Made by a program: the position numbers and the translations under genes. Under the pieces are notes generated by a model. It saw only the letters and a list, made by a program, of their open reading frames with translations, was not told where the DNA came from and made no database searches. Below, piece after piece: positions 24,045 through 31,754 of a stretch of DNA of 55,879 nucleotides. Numbering within the stretch: the stretch's first letter is position 1; the number at the start of each line of letters is the position of its first letter. The stretch is from Longimicrobiales bacterium (GTDB taxonomy: Bacteria; Gemmatimonadota; Gemmatimonadetes; Longimicrobiales; RSA9), in contig DATHUY010000096.1 of NCBI GenBank assembly GCA_035461765.1, positions 1-55,879 on the forward strand, given 5' to 3'.

Positions 24045-25847
24045 ATGGTGAACATGCTGGTGCTCCCACTCCTGCTCGCCGGTCTCGCTGCCCAGGACCC
24101 GGCCGGCGTGACCGCGATGCGCGACACCGCGTATTTTCAGCAGCATATCGACTACCGGATCGAGGCCCGCCTCGATGAATCCGCCGAGGTCCTCAACGGC
24201 CGCCTGCGTCTGCATTATCGAAACAACGCGCCCGCCAGCCTCGACACACTCTGGTTCCACCTGCACCTCAATGCGTTCCGCCCGAACAGCGCGTGGGCGC
24301 GTCGCGAGCTGGAATACGGGGAGCGGCGGTTCACCGACCTCGGTCCCGATGAGCACGCGTTCGAGCGCGTACAGCATGTGTCCGTCGGCGGCGTCGACAT
24401 CACGCCGATCTATCCCGGTGCTCCGGATTCGACGGTCATGGCCGTGCCGCTCCCGCAGCCCGTCCAGTCCGGTGACAGCGTCGTTGTCGACATCTCCTGG
24501 GACGCGCGGCCGTCCACGCTGCCGCGCAGACAGGGCCGTCGCGACAGGCACTATGATTTTGCCCAGTGGTATCCCCGTGTGGCCGTCTACGATCGCGGTG
24601 GCTGGGCCGTGCAGCCGCTCATGCCGCAAGGCGAGTTCTACGGCGAGTTCGGGAACTTCGATGTGAGCCTCGACGTGGCCGCCGATCAGGTGATCGGCGC
24701 GACCGGCGTTCCTGTCGAGGGCGATCCGGGCTGGGCCGCGGCCGCGGCTGTTCCCGGGACCGAGCCCCGGTTCCGGCGAGACGTGTACACGCCCACCAGC
24801 GCCGCGTCGCTCGGGTTGCTCAGCGACGCACCTGCCGAGGATCGCAAGCACGTGCGCTGGCGGGCTGAAGATGTGCACCATTTCGCCTGGACAACGAACC
24901 CGGACTACATCTACGAGCAGGACGCACACGGCGACATCGCCGTGCACGTCCTGTATCAGCCGGGCGACACGGCGTGGGCCAACGGCGTCGCCGCAGGCCG
25001 GACCGTGGATGCACTGGAATTCTTCGAGGGGATCTTCGGACCCTACCCGTGGCCGCAGATCACGAACGTGCACCGCATCGAGAACGGCGGCACCGAGTTC
25101 CCGATGATGGTGATGGACGGATCCGCTTCGGAGGGGCTGATCCTGCACGAGGTCGGGCACAACTTCGCGCACGGCATTCTCGCGAACAACGAGTGGCGCG
25201 AGGGCTGGATGGATGAAGGCTTCGTATCATATCTGACGAACTGGGCCCACGAGGAAGCGGGCCGGGCGGTCAACTGGGAGAACTCGCTCAACGGCATCCG
25301 CCGGCTCGAGCAGGCCGGTCGAACGCAGCCGATCGCTCTGCCGTCCGCCGAGTTCCGTGATCCGGCCACGTACAGCGCCATGACTTACACCAAGCCGTCC
25401 CTCGTCTTCCGCATGCTGCACTGGATGGTGGGCGATGATGTGTTCCGTGCGGCGCTGCGCGAGTACTACGCCGAGAAGGCGCTGGAGCATGTGACGGAAG
25501 CCGATCTGCGGAAGGCGTTCAATACCGCCAGTCCCGAGAATCTGGACTGGTTCTTCGACCAGTGGATCCACACGACCGAAACGCTGGATTACAGGCTCGG
25601 GGACGTGAGCCTGGAGCAGGCCGCCGATGGCAGCTGGGTCACACGTGCAGAGGTCATCCGCGAGGGCGGTATCTGGATGCCGGTGGATATCCGCGCCGGC
25701 GACTCCGTCTACCGCCTCACGACCCGCGAGCCGCGCCAGGCCGTGACGATCACGACCGCGGAGCGGCCGGAGAGGGTGACGATCGATCCGGACAACATCC
25801 TGCTCGACGTCGACCCGGCCAACAACTCGAAGCCCCTGCCGCGCTGA
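24045..25847 (+). CDS. Secreted M1-family metallopeptidase
   Basis: A 600-residue gluzincin. A short signal peptide (MLVLPLLLAGLAAQ) precedes the beta-rich N-domain (about 30-250) and the catalytic domain. The zinc site is HEVGH (368-372) with the third ligand Glu391 in WMDEGF, an exact HExxH-x18-E spacing. The substrate-binding loop reads ENGGTEFP (346-353) where classical aminopeptidase N has GxMEN; the Glu is kept. A helical C-domain with FNTASPENLDWFFDQW follows, then a beta-sandwich tail. It probably cleaves peptides in the periplasm or outside the cell. ATG 24054 is an alternative start. It is divergent from the EamA gene, with 129 bases between them. Confidence 0.9.
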   Translation: MVNMLVLPLLLAGLAAQDPAGVTAMRDTAYFQQHIDYRIEARLDESAEVLNGRLRLHYRNNAPASLDTLWFHLHLNAFRPNSAWARRELEYGERRFTDLGPDEHAFERVQHVSVGGVDITPIYPGAPDSTVMAVPLPQPVQSGDSVVVDISWDARPSTLPRRQGRRDRHYDFAQWYPRVAVYDRGGWAVQPLMPQGEFYGEFGNFDVSLDVAADQVIGATGVPVEGDPGWAAAAAVPGTEPRFRRDVYTPTSAASLGLLSDAPAEDRKHVRWRAEDVHHFAWTTNPDYIYEQDAHGDIAVHVLYQPGDTAWANGVAAGRTVDALEFFEGIFGPYPWPQITNVHRIENGGTEFPMMVMDGSASEGLILHEVGHNFAHGILANNEWREGWMDEGFVSYLTNWAHEEAGRAVNWENSLNGIRRLEQAGRTQPIALPSAEFRDPATYSAMTYTKPSLVFRMLHWMVGDDVFRAALREYYAEKALEHVTEADLRKAFNTASPENLDWFFDQWIHTTETLDYRLGDVSLEQAADGSWVTRAEVIREGGIWMPVDIRAGDSVYRLTTREPRQAVTITTAERPERVTIDPDNILLDVDPANNSKPLPR

Positions 25848-25853
25848 ACCGAA

Positions 25854-25906
25854 ACCGGGGCGGGGCCGCTGCCGTAGGGTACGCTGCGTACGGCACGCGC
25901 CCCGGT
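25854..25906 (+). terminator. Two-tier hairpin downstream of the M1 peptidase gene
   Basis: The outer stem is ACCGGGGCG (25854-25862) with CGCCCCGGT (25898-25906), a perfect 9 bp. The inner stem is TGCCGTA (25870-25876) with TACGGCA (25889-25895), a perfect 7 bp with a 12-base loop. It starts 7 bases after the peptidase stop codon. No T-run follows, so it may be a factor-assisted terminator, an mRNA 3' stabiliser, or a leader structure for the next small gene. Confidence 0.45.
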
Positions 25907-25943
25907 CTCCGGGTTGGTCTGGACTCAGCGAAGCAGGTGTACA

Positions 25944-26255
25944 GTGGAAGCGCTCATACCCATCAGCATGTTCATGTCGATTGCCGCCGTGATGATTCTG
26001 CGGCCGATCACCAAGAAGCTTGGGGGCCTGCTCGAGGCCATGTCGGCCGATCGCCTGCATGCCCGCACCCAGAACGACACCAGTGCGCGCACGATCGCGC
26101 TGCTCGAGCACATCAATCGCCGCCTCGACCTGATGGAAGAGCGCGTCGACTTCACCGAGCGGCTGGTCTCCACGCGCAATCCGGAGCCGCGGCGGACGAT
26201 GCAGCGTTCACCGCTGAATACCACGGAGATGAGCGTCGAGTACCTGACGCGCTGA
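25944..26255 (+). CDS. Small membrane-anchored coiled-coil protein
   Basis: A 103-residue protein. One N-terminal transmembrane helix (LIPISMFMSIAAVMIL) is followed by RPITKKLGG and a charged helix likely to form a coiled coil (ALLEHINRRLDLMEERVDFT), then a polar tail. The GTG at 25944 places the helix at the N-terminus; a TTG at 25914 would add ten unconvincing residues. I do not recognise the family. The layout resembles small envelope proteins with a cytoplasmic coiled coil. It ends 9 bases before a convergent gene. Confidence 0.62.
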   Translation: MEALIPISMFMSIAAVMILRPITKKLGGLLEAMSADRLHARTQNDTSARTIALLEHINRRLDLMEERVDFTERLVSTRNPEPRRTMQRSPLNTTEMSVEYLTR

Positions 26256-26264
26256 GCGCGGATC

Positions 26265-26726
26265 TCACCGCAGCCGCACGCGACCCACGTCGGCGTCGTT
26301 CAGAAAAGCCGTGATCGCTTCCGTCGGCGACCCGCTCTCCTCCAGGTGAGAGCGCAGCCGGCGGAAGCTCGCACGCAGACGTCGCTCCAGCACCACGTCC
26401 TCGAGCTCCACTGCATCCTCCGCCACCCAGTCCGGCGGAGCCTGCTGCACCGCCTCCTCGTCCATGTCCTGCTCCGGCTCCTCCAGCTCCTGCACGCCGA
26501 TCTGCGAGCGCACCAGGTTGAACGCGTAGACCGGCTCCAGCTCCTCTTCCTCCGCCAGCGCGTAGATCTGCTCTGCCAGCTCACGCTCCAGGCCCAGCTC
26601 CGCCTCCGACCATTCCATCAGCGCCTCATGACGCCGTTCATGCGGCGCGCCCGTCAATGAGCTCACGGCGCGCACCAGCTGCTCGCGCGCCTCGGCCTCG
26701 CCCTTCGTCCGGCCCTCGATCTCCAT
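26265..26726 (-). CDS. Acidic protein of unknown function
   Basis: A 153-residue, strongly acidic, probably helical cytoplasmic protein with no signal peptide. Clusters such as AEEEELEPVYAFNLV and EEPEQDMDEEAVQ stand out. The ATG at 26726 is preceded by AGGAGAGG at good spacing, which decides the start; the frame is open further upstream but without a ribosome site. No domain is recognised. It is convergent with the small coiled-coil gene and divergent from the secreted TPR gene. Confidence 0.72.
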   Translation of the reverse strand: MEIEGRTKGEAEAREQLVRAVSSLTGAPHERRHEALMEWSEAELGLERELAEQIYALAEEEELEPVYAFNLVRSQIGVQELEEPEQDMDEEAVQQAPPDWVAEDAVELEDVVLERRLRASFRRLRSHLEESGSPTEAITAFLNDADVGRVRLR

Positions 26727-27079
26727 CCCGTGCCTCTCCTGTGTGGGTGTCCACTGAGGGTGCAAATGGTGTTCCCTGTGGAGGACACGCGACAGGGGCC
26801 GGCATCCGGTCGCGTGGGGGAGAATGGCGGCCGGGCGCGGAATCACGCCCCCTTTCCAGGGACGAATTGCAGGTGCGGGTCTTGCACCACGTATCCCATG
26901 CGGATAGTTTGTGCGGATCATCTCCACATAGATTTGAACCGCACGGGACAGCCGCCCCGAGAAGTACGCCAAGTTGTTGGCATGGCGAACTTTCAGGGAT
27001 TGTCAGGTTAATAGCTGTACGAGGGCCACCTCCTGCCGGGGTGGTATCAAGGGGTTCCTTCGGGATGGAGAACCGAAAG
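26727..27079. other. 353-base intergenic region between divergent genes
   Basis: It separates the acidic protein gene (minus) from the secreted TPR gene (plus) and must hold both promoters. I see short inverted repeats (CCCTGT at 26774 with ACAGGG at 26792) and a locally AT-richer patch around 26905-27015 that includes GGTTAATAG. I find no convincing -35/-10 pair. Open frames crossing it in both directions have no start signals or family similarity. Confidence 0.6.
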
Positions 27080-28801
27080 ATGCGCAAGCTCAATTCACGT
27101 CACACCGTGTTCGGGGTCGCATTCCTGGCGGGCGCAATGCTCGCCGGAGACGCCGTGCCCGCCGCCGCGCAGGTGCAGAGCCGCATGCGTGTGCTGGTGC
27201 CTGCCTTCGTCAATGCAGAGGGCAAGTCCACGCGCAACGGTAACCGCCTCGCGGATCAGGTTCGCGACCAGATCAACGAGATGCCGACGCACGCTCCGAC
27301 TGAAGAGAAGGAGTGGAAGGACGCACTCAAGAAGTACGGACTCAAGGAGTCCGACATGGACTGCGTGAAGTGGCGTCAGCTCGCTGCGCAGGCCAACATC
27401 GCACAGCTCGTGCTGTGTGGTACGCTCGACGAAGCGACGGGCGCGGTCACGGCCAGCTTCCACCCGACTGCGGGTGGTGATGCGTTCGAGGTGCCGCAGT
27501 TCGCCTTCCAGTCGCCAGAGCAGGGTGCCGCGCAGGTCGTGCAGTCGTTCCAGACCTACGTGAAGCAGCTCTCGCTGGTTCTCTATTGCGACCAGAACAT
27601 CCAGAGCCAGAACTGGCAGGGTGCTCTCGACCTCTGCACGCAGGCGGTCGAGCTGAATCCGAAGTCGGTCTCCGCGCATTATGCGCGTGGCTCGGCGCTG
27701 ATGAACATGGATCGCAACGAAGAGGCGTTCGAGGCGTATCGCACGGTGCTGGAGATCGATCCGATCAACGGCGATGCGATGCTGGCCGCGGGTATCCTCG
27801 CGTCCAAGCTCGGTCGCAAGGACGTCTCGCAGCAGTACTTCAAGGAGTACCTCGCCCTCAACCCGGGCGATGACAACGTGCGCCTCAGCATCGCACACGA
27901 CCTGGCCAATGCGGGTGACCCGTCCGGCGCCCTGTCGCTGGTCGAGGAAGCCGCAGCCGCGCCCGAGGCGGGCGGAGCACTGCTCGAGTACACCGGCCAT
28001 TTCGCGATGAATGCCGGTCTCGAGACGCTGCAGGCCGGTCCGGCCAACGGCAATACGGATGCGGCCAACGCTTTCTTCGAGAAGGCGATCGGCTACTACA
28101 ACCGCGCCATACAGGTCCGCGGCGACTCGACGGACGCGACCGTGTACCGCAACCTGATGCTCGCGTACAAGAACGTGGGCAACCAGGCGAAGGCGCTCGA
28201 GGTCGGTGCGCAGGCAACGGCGAACTCCGAGGATGCGCAGGCGTGGCTCGTCTACTCCGACATCCTGCGTGAGGCTGGCCGGACAAATGAAGCGCTTGCC
28301 GCGATGGATCGTGCGGCGACACTCGATCCGAACCTGCCGGGTATCGCGTTCCGCAAGGCCGTGATGCTGTTTGGTGAAGGCAACATCGACGGCGCGGTGG
28401 CCGCGGTGAAGGCCGGGCTGGCGTCGAACTCGATGCAGCAGGACCAGGCCGAGAACCTCGCACAGCAGATCGCTGTCCGCGGTTACAACGTGACGCAGGA
28501 AGGCCGGCCGGAAGCGTCGATCCGATTCTTCACGGCAGCGCGCGAGATCGGCAAGTCCGATCGCACCGTGGGTATGATCAACTTCTTCCACGGCTACGCA
28601 ATGGTGAAGCAGGCGGACGCGCTGCTGCGCGAGGCCACCACGGCCGCACCTGCACGCCGCGCCATGCCGATCCTCGAGCGGGCCAAGGTCTTGCTCGAAG
28701 GCGCGGGCGGCTACACCGAGCAGGCGGCCCAGCGGGCCACTCTGCTCCAGAATGTGCAGCAGTACATGGAGATGGCGAAGGCCCTGATCGACATGGGCTG
28801 A
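27080..28801 (+). CDS. Secreted TPR-repeat protein
   Basis: A 573-residue protein. A signal peptide (MRKLNSRHTVFGVAFLAGAM, cleavage likely near AAAQ) is followed by an N-domain of about 150 residues (MRVLVPAFVNAEGKSTRNG and on). A TPR array follows from about residue 170 (VSAHYARGSALMNMDRNEEA and similar units) to the C-terminus. The ATG at 27080 has GGAG eight to nine bases upstream; ATG 27065 is an alternative adding five residues. It stands alone between divergent promoters and a strong intrinsic terminator, so it is probably monocistronic and well expressed. Likely a periplasmic scaffold or assembly factor; no specific function can be assigned. Confidence 0.85.
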   Translation: MRKLNSRHTVFGVAFLAGAMLAGDAVPAAAQVQSRMRVLVPAFVNAEGKSTRNGNRLADQVRDQINEMPTHAPTEEKEWKDALKKYGLKESDMDCVKWRQLAAQANIAQLVLCGTLDEATGAVTASFHPTAGGDAFEVPQFAFQSPEQGAAQVVQSFQTYVKQLSLVLYCDQNIQSQNWQGALDLCTQAVELNPKSVSAHYARGSALMNMDRNEEAFEAYRTVLEIDPINGDAMLAAGILASKLGRKDVSQQYFKEYLALNPGDDNVRLSIAHDLANAGDPSGALSLVEEAAAAPEAGGALLEYTGHFAMNAGLETLQAGPANGNTDAANAFFEKAIGYYNRAIQVRGDSTDATVYRNLMLAYKNVGNQAKALEVGAQATANSEDAQAWLVYSDILREAGRTNEALAAMDRAATLDPNLPGIAFRKAVMLFGEGNIDGAVAAVKAGLASNSMQQDQAENLAQQIAVRGYNVTQEGRPEASIRFFTAAREIGKSDRTVGMINFFHGYAMVKQADALLREATTAAPARRAMPILERAKVLLEGAGGYTEQAAQRATLLQNVQQYMEMAKALIDMG

Positions 28802-28829
28802 GCAGGACTCTTCATCCCGAAGAGCAGCA

Positions 28830-28863
28830 CCGGGCCGTCCGAAAGGGCGGCCCGGTTTTTTTT
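28830..28863 (+). terminator. Strong Rho-independent terminator
   Basis: An 11-bp stem, CCGGGCCGTCC (28830-28840) and GGGCGGCCCGG (28845-28855), has one G-T wobble and a GAAA tetraloop, followed by eight T residues (28856-28863). It terminates the secreted TPR gene 28 bases after its stop. Confidence 0.93.
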
Positions 28864-28933
28864 GCAGCCGGCGACACGCCGACGCAACGGACCTCAGGTT
28901 CGTGGCGGCATAACGTCCGCGCTGCTCGCCCGC

Positions 28934-29842
28934 TCAGCCGTCCACGGGATCGGTCGTCGCCCCGCTTATTACATGGAGCGGGCGGGGAAGGACATCGTAG
29001 TGATAAGCATCGCCCGCAATGTGTTCGCCGTCGGCGTTGACTACGATGTCCCCGGCACCCTCGACATCGAACTGATCGGCGCGGTAGTAGCTCACATGAG
29101 GACTGTCCAGGTGGGTACCCGCTCTCAGATCCGGCAGCAGCGCCATGAACTGCAGACGCGACATGCCATGCACCAGCATGATGTCCAGGCGGCCGTCGCC
29201 GACCTTCGCGAGCGGAGTGAGCGGCGTGCCGCCGCCTGTCTGGCGTGCGTTGCCGACCGCGAAGAAGATGAACTCACCCTCATACACAAGCTCTCCGCCC
29301 ACACTGAAACGACCGGAGTGCACCTCGAACTTCATCATGTTCTCCACGCCACGCAGCACGTACGCAAATCCGCCCAGGTGCTTCTTCAGCGCGCGGCTCG
29401 CCTCCTGTGATGTGTCGGCGCCGAAGCCGCCCGTCGAGACGTTGATGAAACACCGTCGGTTCACGCGGGCCACGTCCACCGGCCGCGCCTTACCCTCCGC
29501 CGCCAGCCGCAGCGCTGCCTCCAGATCAGCCGGCACGCTGAGCGAGGAGGCGAAATCGTTGGCCGTCCCCATGGGCACCACACCCATCAGGGTGCGCCCG
29601 CGTACGCGCGCGAGGCCGTTGACCACCTCGTTCACCGTGCCATCACCGCCCGCCGCCACCACCACGTCCCACCCTGCGCGCGCGGCCGAGCGAGCGTAGC
29701 GCCGCGCGTCGCCGGCTTCGAACGTCACCCGCACGCCCACGCGATGTCCTGCCCTCCGCAGGGCCTCCACGGCAACGCGCAGAGCCTCCAGCCGCCCCTC
29801 GTCTCCGGGGGGTCTCACCACCACCGCAATTGATCTCTTCAT
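28934..29842 (-). CDS. Diacylglycerol/lipid kinase, YegS/DagK family
   Basis: A 302-residue lipid kinase. The nucleotide-binding motif is AAGGDGTVNEVVNGL (GGDGT at 65-69), and GVVPMGTANDFA (87-98) is the second conserved loop. The C-terminal beta domain has VNADGEH, the site where family members position the lipid headgroup. It phosphorylates diacylglycerol or a related lipid at the inner membrane. The ATG at 29842 has GGAGGAGC immediately upstream. The frame extends far upstream across the mraZ promoter, but that part is not coding. It is divergent from the dcw cluster and may share its regulatory region. Confidence 0.9.
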   Translation of the reverse strand: MKRSIAVVVRPPGDEGRLEALRVAVEALRRAGHRVGVRVTFEAGDARRYARSAARAGWDVVVAAGGDGTVNEVVNGLARVRGRTLMGVVPMGTANDFASSLSVPADLEAALRLAAEGKARPVDVARVNRRCFINVSTGGFGADTSQEASRALKKHLGGFAYVLRGVENMMKFEVHSGRFSVGGELVYEGEFIFFAVGNARQTGGGTPLTPLAKVGDGRLDIMLVHGMSRLQFMALLPDLRAGTHLDSPHVSYYRADQFDVEGAGDIVVNADGEHIAGDAYHYDVLPRPLHVISGATTDPVDG

Positions 29843-29927
29843 GCTCCTCCGTGGGCCGGCAGACCATGCAAATACCGGCCCCGTCCCATGCATATGCAAC
29901 GCGGTCCCATGGCGGGAAGGAAAACCC

Positions 29928-29956
29928 TTGACCGTGTGGGGGGCGATGGGTACTTT
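29928..29956 (+). promoter_or_regulatory. Sigma70-like promoter of the dcw cluster
   Basis: TTGACC (29928-29933, 5 of 6 to the -35 consensus) and TACTTT (29951-29956, keeping the key T1, A2 and T6 of the -10) are separated by exactly 17 bases. A transcript would start near 29963, about 60 bases upstream of the mraZ ATG. The TGGGN repeats lie in its spacer and just downstream. Confidence 0.6.
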
Positions 29957-29983
29957 GGTGGGGTCGGGTGGGGCGGAGTGGGG
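29937..29983 (+). promoter_or_regulatory. MraZ-binding repeats (operator)
   Basis: Three TGGGG boxes at 29959, 29969 and 29979 have a strict 10-base period, that is TGGGN with 5-base spacers. This is the pattern known for the E. coli MraZ operator. Two more boxes with the same period occur at 29937 and 29947, inside the -35/-10 spacer. Binding would cover the promoter and the predicted start site, consistent with autorepression of the cluster. Confidence 0.7.
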
Positions 29984-30025
29984 AACGATGGCATCCCATG
30001 GCACGAATGGACGGCGCAGCGGAGC

Positions 30026-30481
30026 ATGGCGGGTACCCGATCTCCCGTTAGGGGAGGCAAGTTCCTGGGCAGCTTTCAGCATCAGCTCGACGAAAAAGGT
30101 CGGCTGAGTCTGCCGGCGCAGTTCCGTCGTGAGGCGACGGATCAGCGCTTCGTGCTCGTACAGGCCTACCCCCCGGCGCTCGCCCTGTATCCCGAAACCG
30201 AATGGCTGGAAGTGGAGGAGCGCATGCAGGCCATGATGCGTGATCCGTCCGGCCGCATGTGGGTGCTTTCCGTGATGTCGAGCGCGGTGGAAGTCACGCC
30301 GGACGCGCAGGGCCGGATCCTGATCCCGGCGTCGCTGCGGGGTGCGGCGGAGCTGGAGGGACAGGCGCTGCTGGTGGGAGCGATCAACAAGGTCGAGATC
30401 TGGAACCCCGGCAAGTTCGAGGAGGCAGTGCAGGGTGCTGCGCCGGACTTCCGTCAGCATGCAGCGGACATTTTCCGGTAG
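30026..30481 (+). CDS. mraZ: Transcriptional regulator MraZ
   Basis: A 151-residue MraZ with two SpoVT/AbrB-like half-domains carrying the family signatures DEKGRLSLPAQFR and DAQGRILIPASLR. Oligomeric MraZ binds TGGGN direct repeats and represses the division and cell-wall cluster; such repeats lie 43-89 bases upstream. The ATG at 30026 begins the protein just before the first conserved domain; a longer open frame upstream runs through the operator and is rejected. The stop overlaps the GTG of rsmH (TAGTG), so the two are translationally coupled. Confidence 0.94.
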   Translation: MAGTRSPVRGGKFLGSFQHQLDEKGRLSLPAQFRREATDQRFVLVQAYPPALALYPETEWLEVEERMQAMMRDPSGRMWVLSVMSSAVEVTPDAQGRILIPASLRGAAELEGQALLVGAINKVEIWNPGKFEEAVQGAAPDFRQHAADIFR

Positions 30482-31407
30482 TGGCGGACGAACGCGGATA
30501 CCACGCGCCGGTCATGGTGACGGAGGTACTGGAGTACCTGAAGCCGGAGCGCGGCGGGCTGTACTTCGACGGGACATTGGGGGGCGGGGGCCACACGGAG
30601 GCGATTCTTCGGACGAGTGCGGCGGCACGGGTGATTGGCGTGGACCAGGACAGGGAGGCGCTCGAGGTGGCTGGACTGCGGCTGGAGCCCTACGGGGACC
30701 GTGTGGAGCTGGTGAACGCGAACTTCGCCGATGCCGCGGAGTCGGAGACGCGTCCTCTGACCGGCGCGCTGCTCGACCTGGGCGTCTCGTCGCATCAGCT
30801 GGACGAAGCGGGGCGTGGCTTCTCGTTCCGGCCCGGTACTCCGCTGGACATGCGCATGGCGGCAGTGGAAGCGGCGCCCACGGCGGCCGATCTGCTGAAC
30901 GACTGGTCGGCATCCGACCTGGCCGACGTGTTCTATCGGTACGGCGAGGAGCGCCGCTCGCGGCGTCTGGCGGCGGCGGTGGTGCGCCGCCGCGCGGAGC
31001 AGCCGTTTCGCACGAGTGACGATCTGAACGAGGTGCTGGACCGGTTCTACGGTCCACGCATCACGGTGCAGGACCGCGCACGTATTTACCAGGCGTTGCG
31101 GATCGCGGTGAACGACGAGCTGGCGGTACTGGAGCGTGCCCTGGTCGCGCTGCGCGAGCGGCTCGAGTCGGCGGGCGTGTTCGTGGTGCTGTCGTACCAT
31201 TCGCTGGAGGACAGGATCGTGAAGGACGCGTTTCGTGAGTGGAGCCGCGACTGCGTATGCCCACCGGAGCTGCCGGTGTGCCGTTGCCGGGGTGCGGCGC
31301 TGGGCAGGACGCTGACACGCAAGCCGGTGATGGCGGGGGAAGAGGAAGTCGCAGCGAACACGCGGGCGCGGAGTGCGCGGCTGCGGGCGTGGAAGAAGGC
31401 GGTATGA
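30481..31407 (+). CDS. rsmH: 16S rRNA (cytosine-1402-N4)-methyltransferase RsmH
   Basis: A 308-residue RsmH (MraW). It has HAPVMVTEVLEYL at the N-terminus, the SAM-binding motif FDGTLGGGGHTEAIL, LLDLGVSSHQLDEAGRGFSF, the inserted helical domain and VLSYHSLEDRIVK near the C-terminus. It methylates C1402 of 16S rRNA. The GTG start at 30481 uses the last base of the mraZ stop and gives the full N-terminal signature. It overlaps ftsL by 4 bases. Confidence 0.95.
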   Translation: MADERGYHAPVMVTEVLEYLKPERGGLYFDGTLGGGGHTEAILRTSAAARVIGVDQDREALEVAGLRLEPYGDRVELVNANFADAAESETRPLTGALLDLGVSSHQLDEAGRGFSFRPGTPLDMRMAAVEAAPTAADLLNDWSASDLADVFYRYGEERRSRRLAAAVVRRRAEQPFRTSDDLNEVLDRFYGPRITVQDRARIYQALRIAVNDELAVLERALVALRERLESAGVFVVLSYHSLEDRIVKDAFREWSRDCVCPPELPVCRCRGAALGRTLTRKPVMAGEEEVAANTRARSARLRAWKKAV

Positions 31408-31754
31408 AGCGTGGCACAGGAGCGATCCGGATGGGCATTGCGTGCGCACTGCTGTTCGGCTCGCTGAGCATGGTTGTGTGGCGGCAGAGCCGGGCGCTGG
31501 AAGAGTTGCGTGCACTGGATGTGGCGCGTGCGGAGCGGGCGCTGCTGCAGGCGGAGCATTCGGAGCTGCAGCGTACGATCCAGCGGCTGGAGAGCCGCAC
31601 GCGGATCGTGGCTGTGGCGCGTGAGCGTTTCGGGCTGCGCATACCGGCCGGAGACGAGATCGTATTCCTGCAGGCGCCGGCGCGTGCAGGCATGGGCGGC
31701 GATGCTGCCGAACTGACGGGGCGTGGCCTGCTGACGGTGGCGGAGCGGCCCTGA
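31404..31754 (+). CDS. ftsL: Cell division protein FtsL-like
   Basis: A 116-residue bitopic protein. A short basic N-terminus is followed by one transmembrane helix (about 8-25, MGIACALLFGSLSMVVW), a periplasmic coiled coil (about 28-65) and ARERFGLRIPAGDEIVFL, which resembles the FtsL/septum-initiator family. Sequence conservation in FtsL is low, so the assignment leans on size, topology and the slot between rsmH and ftsI. Its known role is bridging FtsB/FtsQ and activating FtsWI. It overlaps both neighbours by 1-4 bases. Confidence 0.82.
   Translation: MKRGTGAIRMGIACALLFGSLSMVVWRQSRALEELRALDVARAERALLQAEHSELQRTIQRLESRTRIVAVARERFGLRIPAGDEIVFLQAPARAGMGGDAAELTGRGLLTVAERP

Noticed and set aside
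26657-27079. N-terminal extension of the secreted TPR protein
   Set aside because: It would bury the signal peptide inside the protein and overlaps the start of the acidic protein gene on the other strand.
29888-30025. N-terminal extension of MraZ
   Set aside because: The extension would be encoded by the promoter and TGGGN operator; the family N-terminus begins after 30026.
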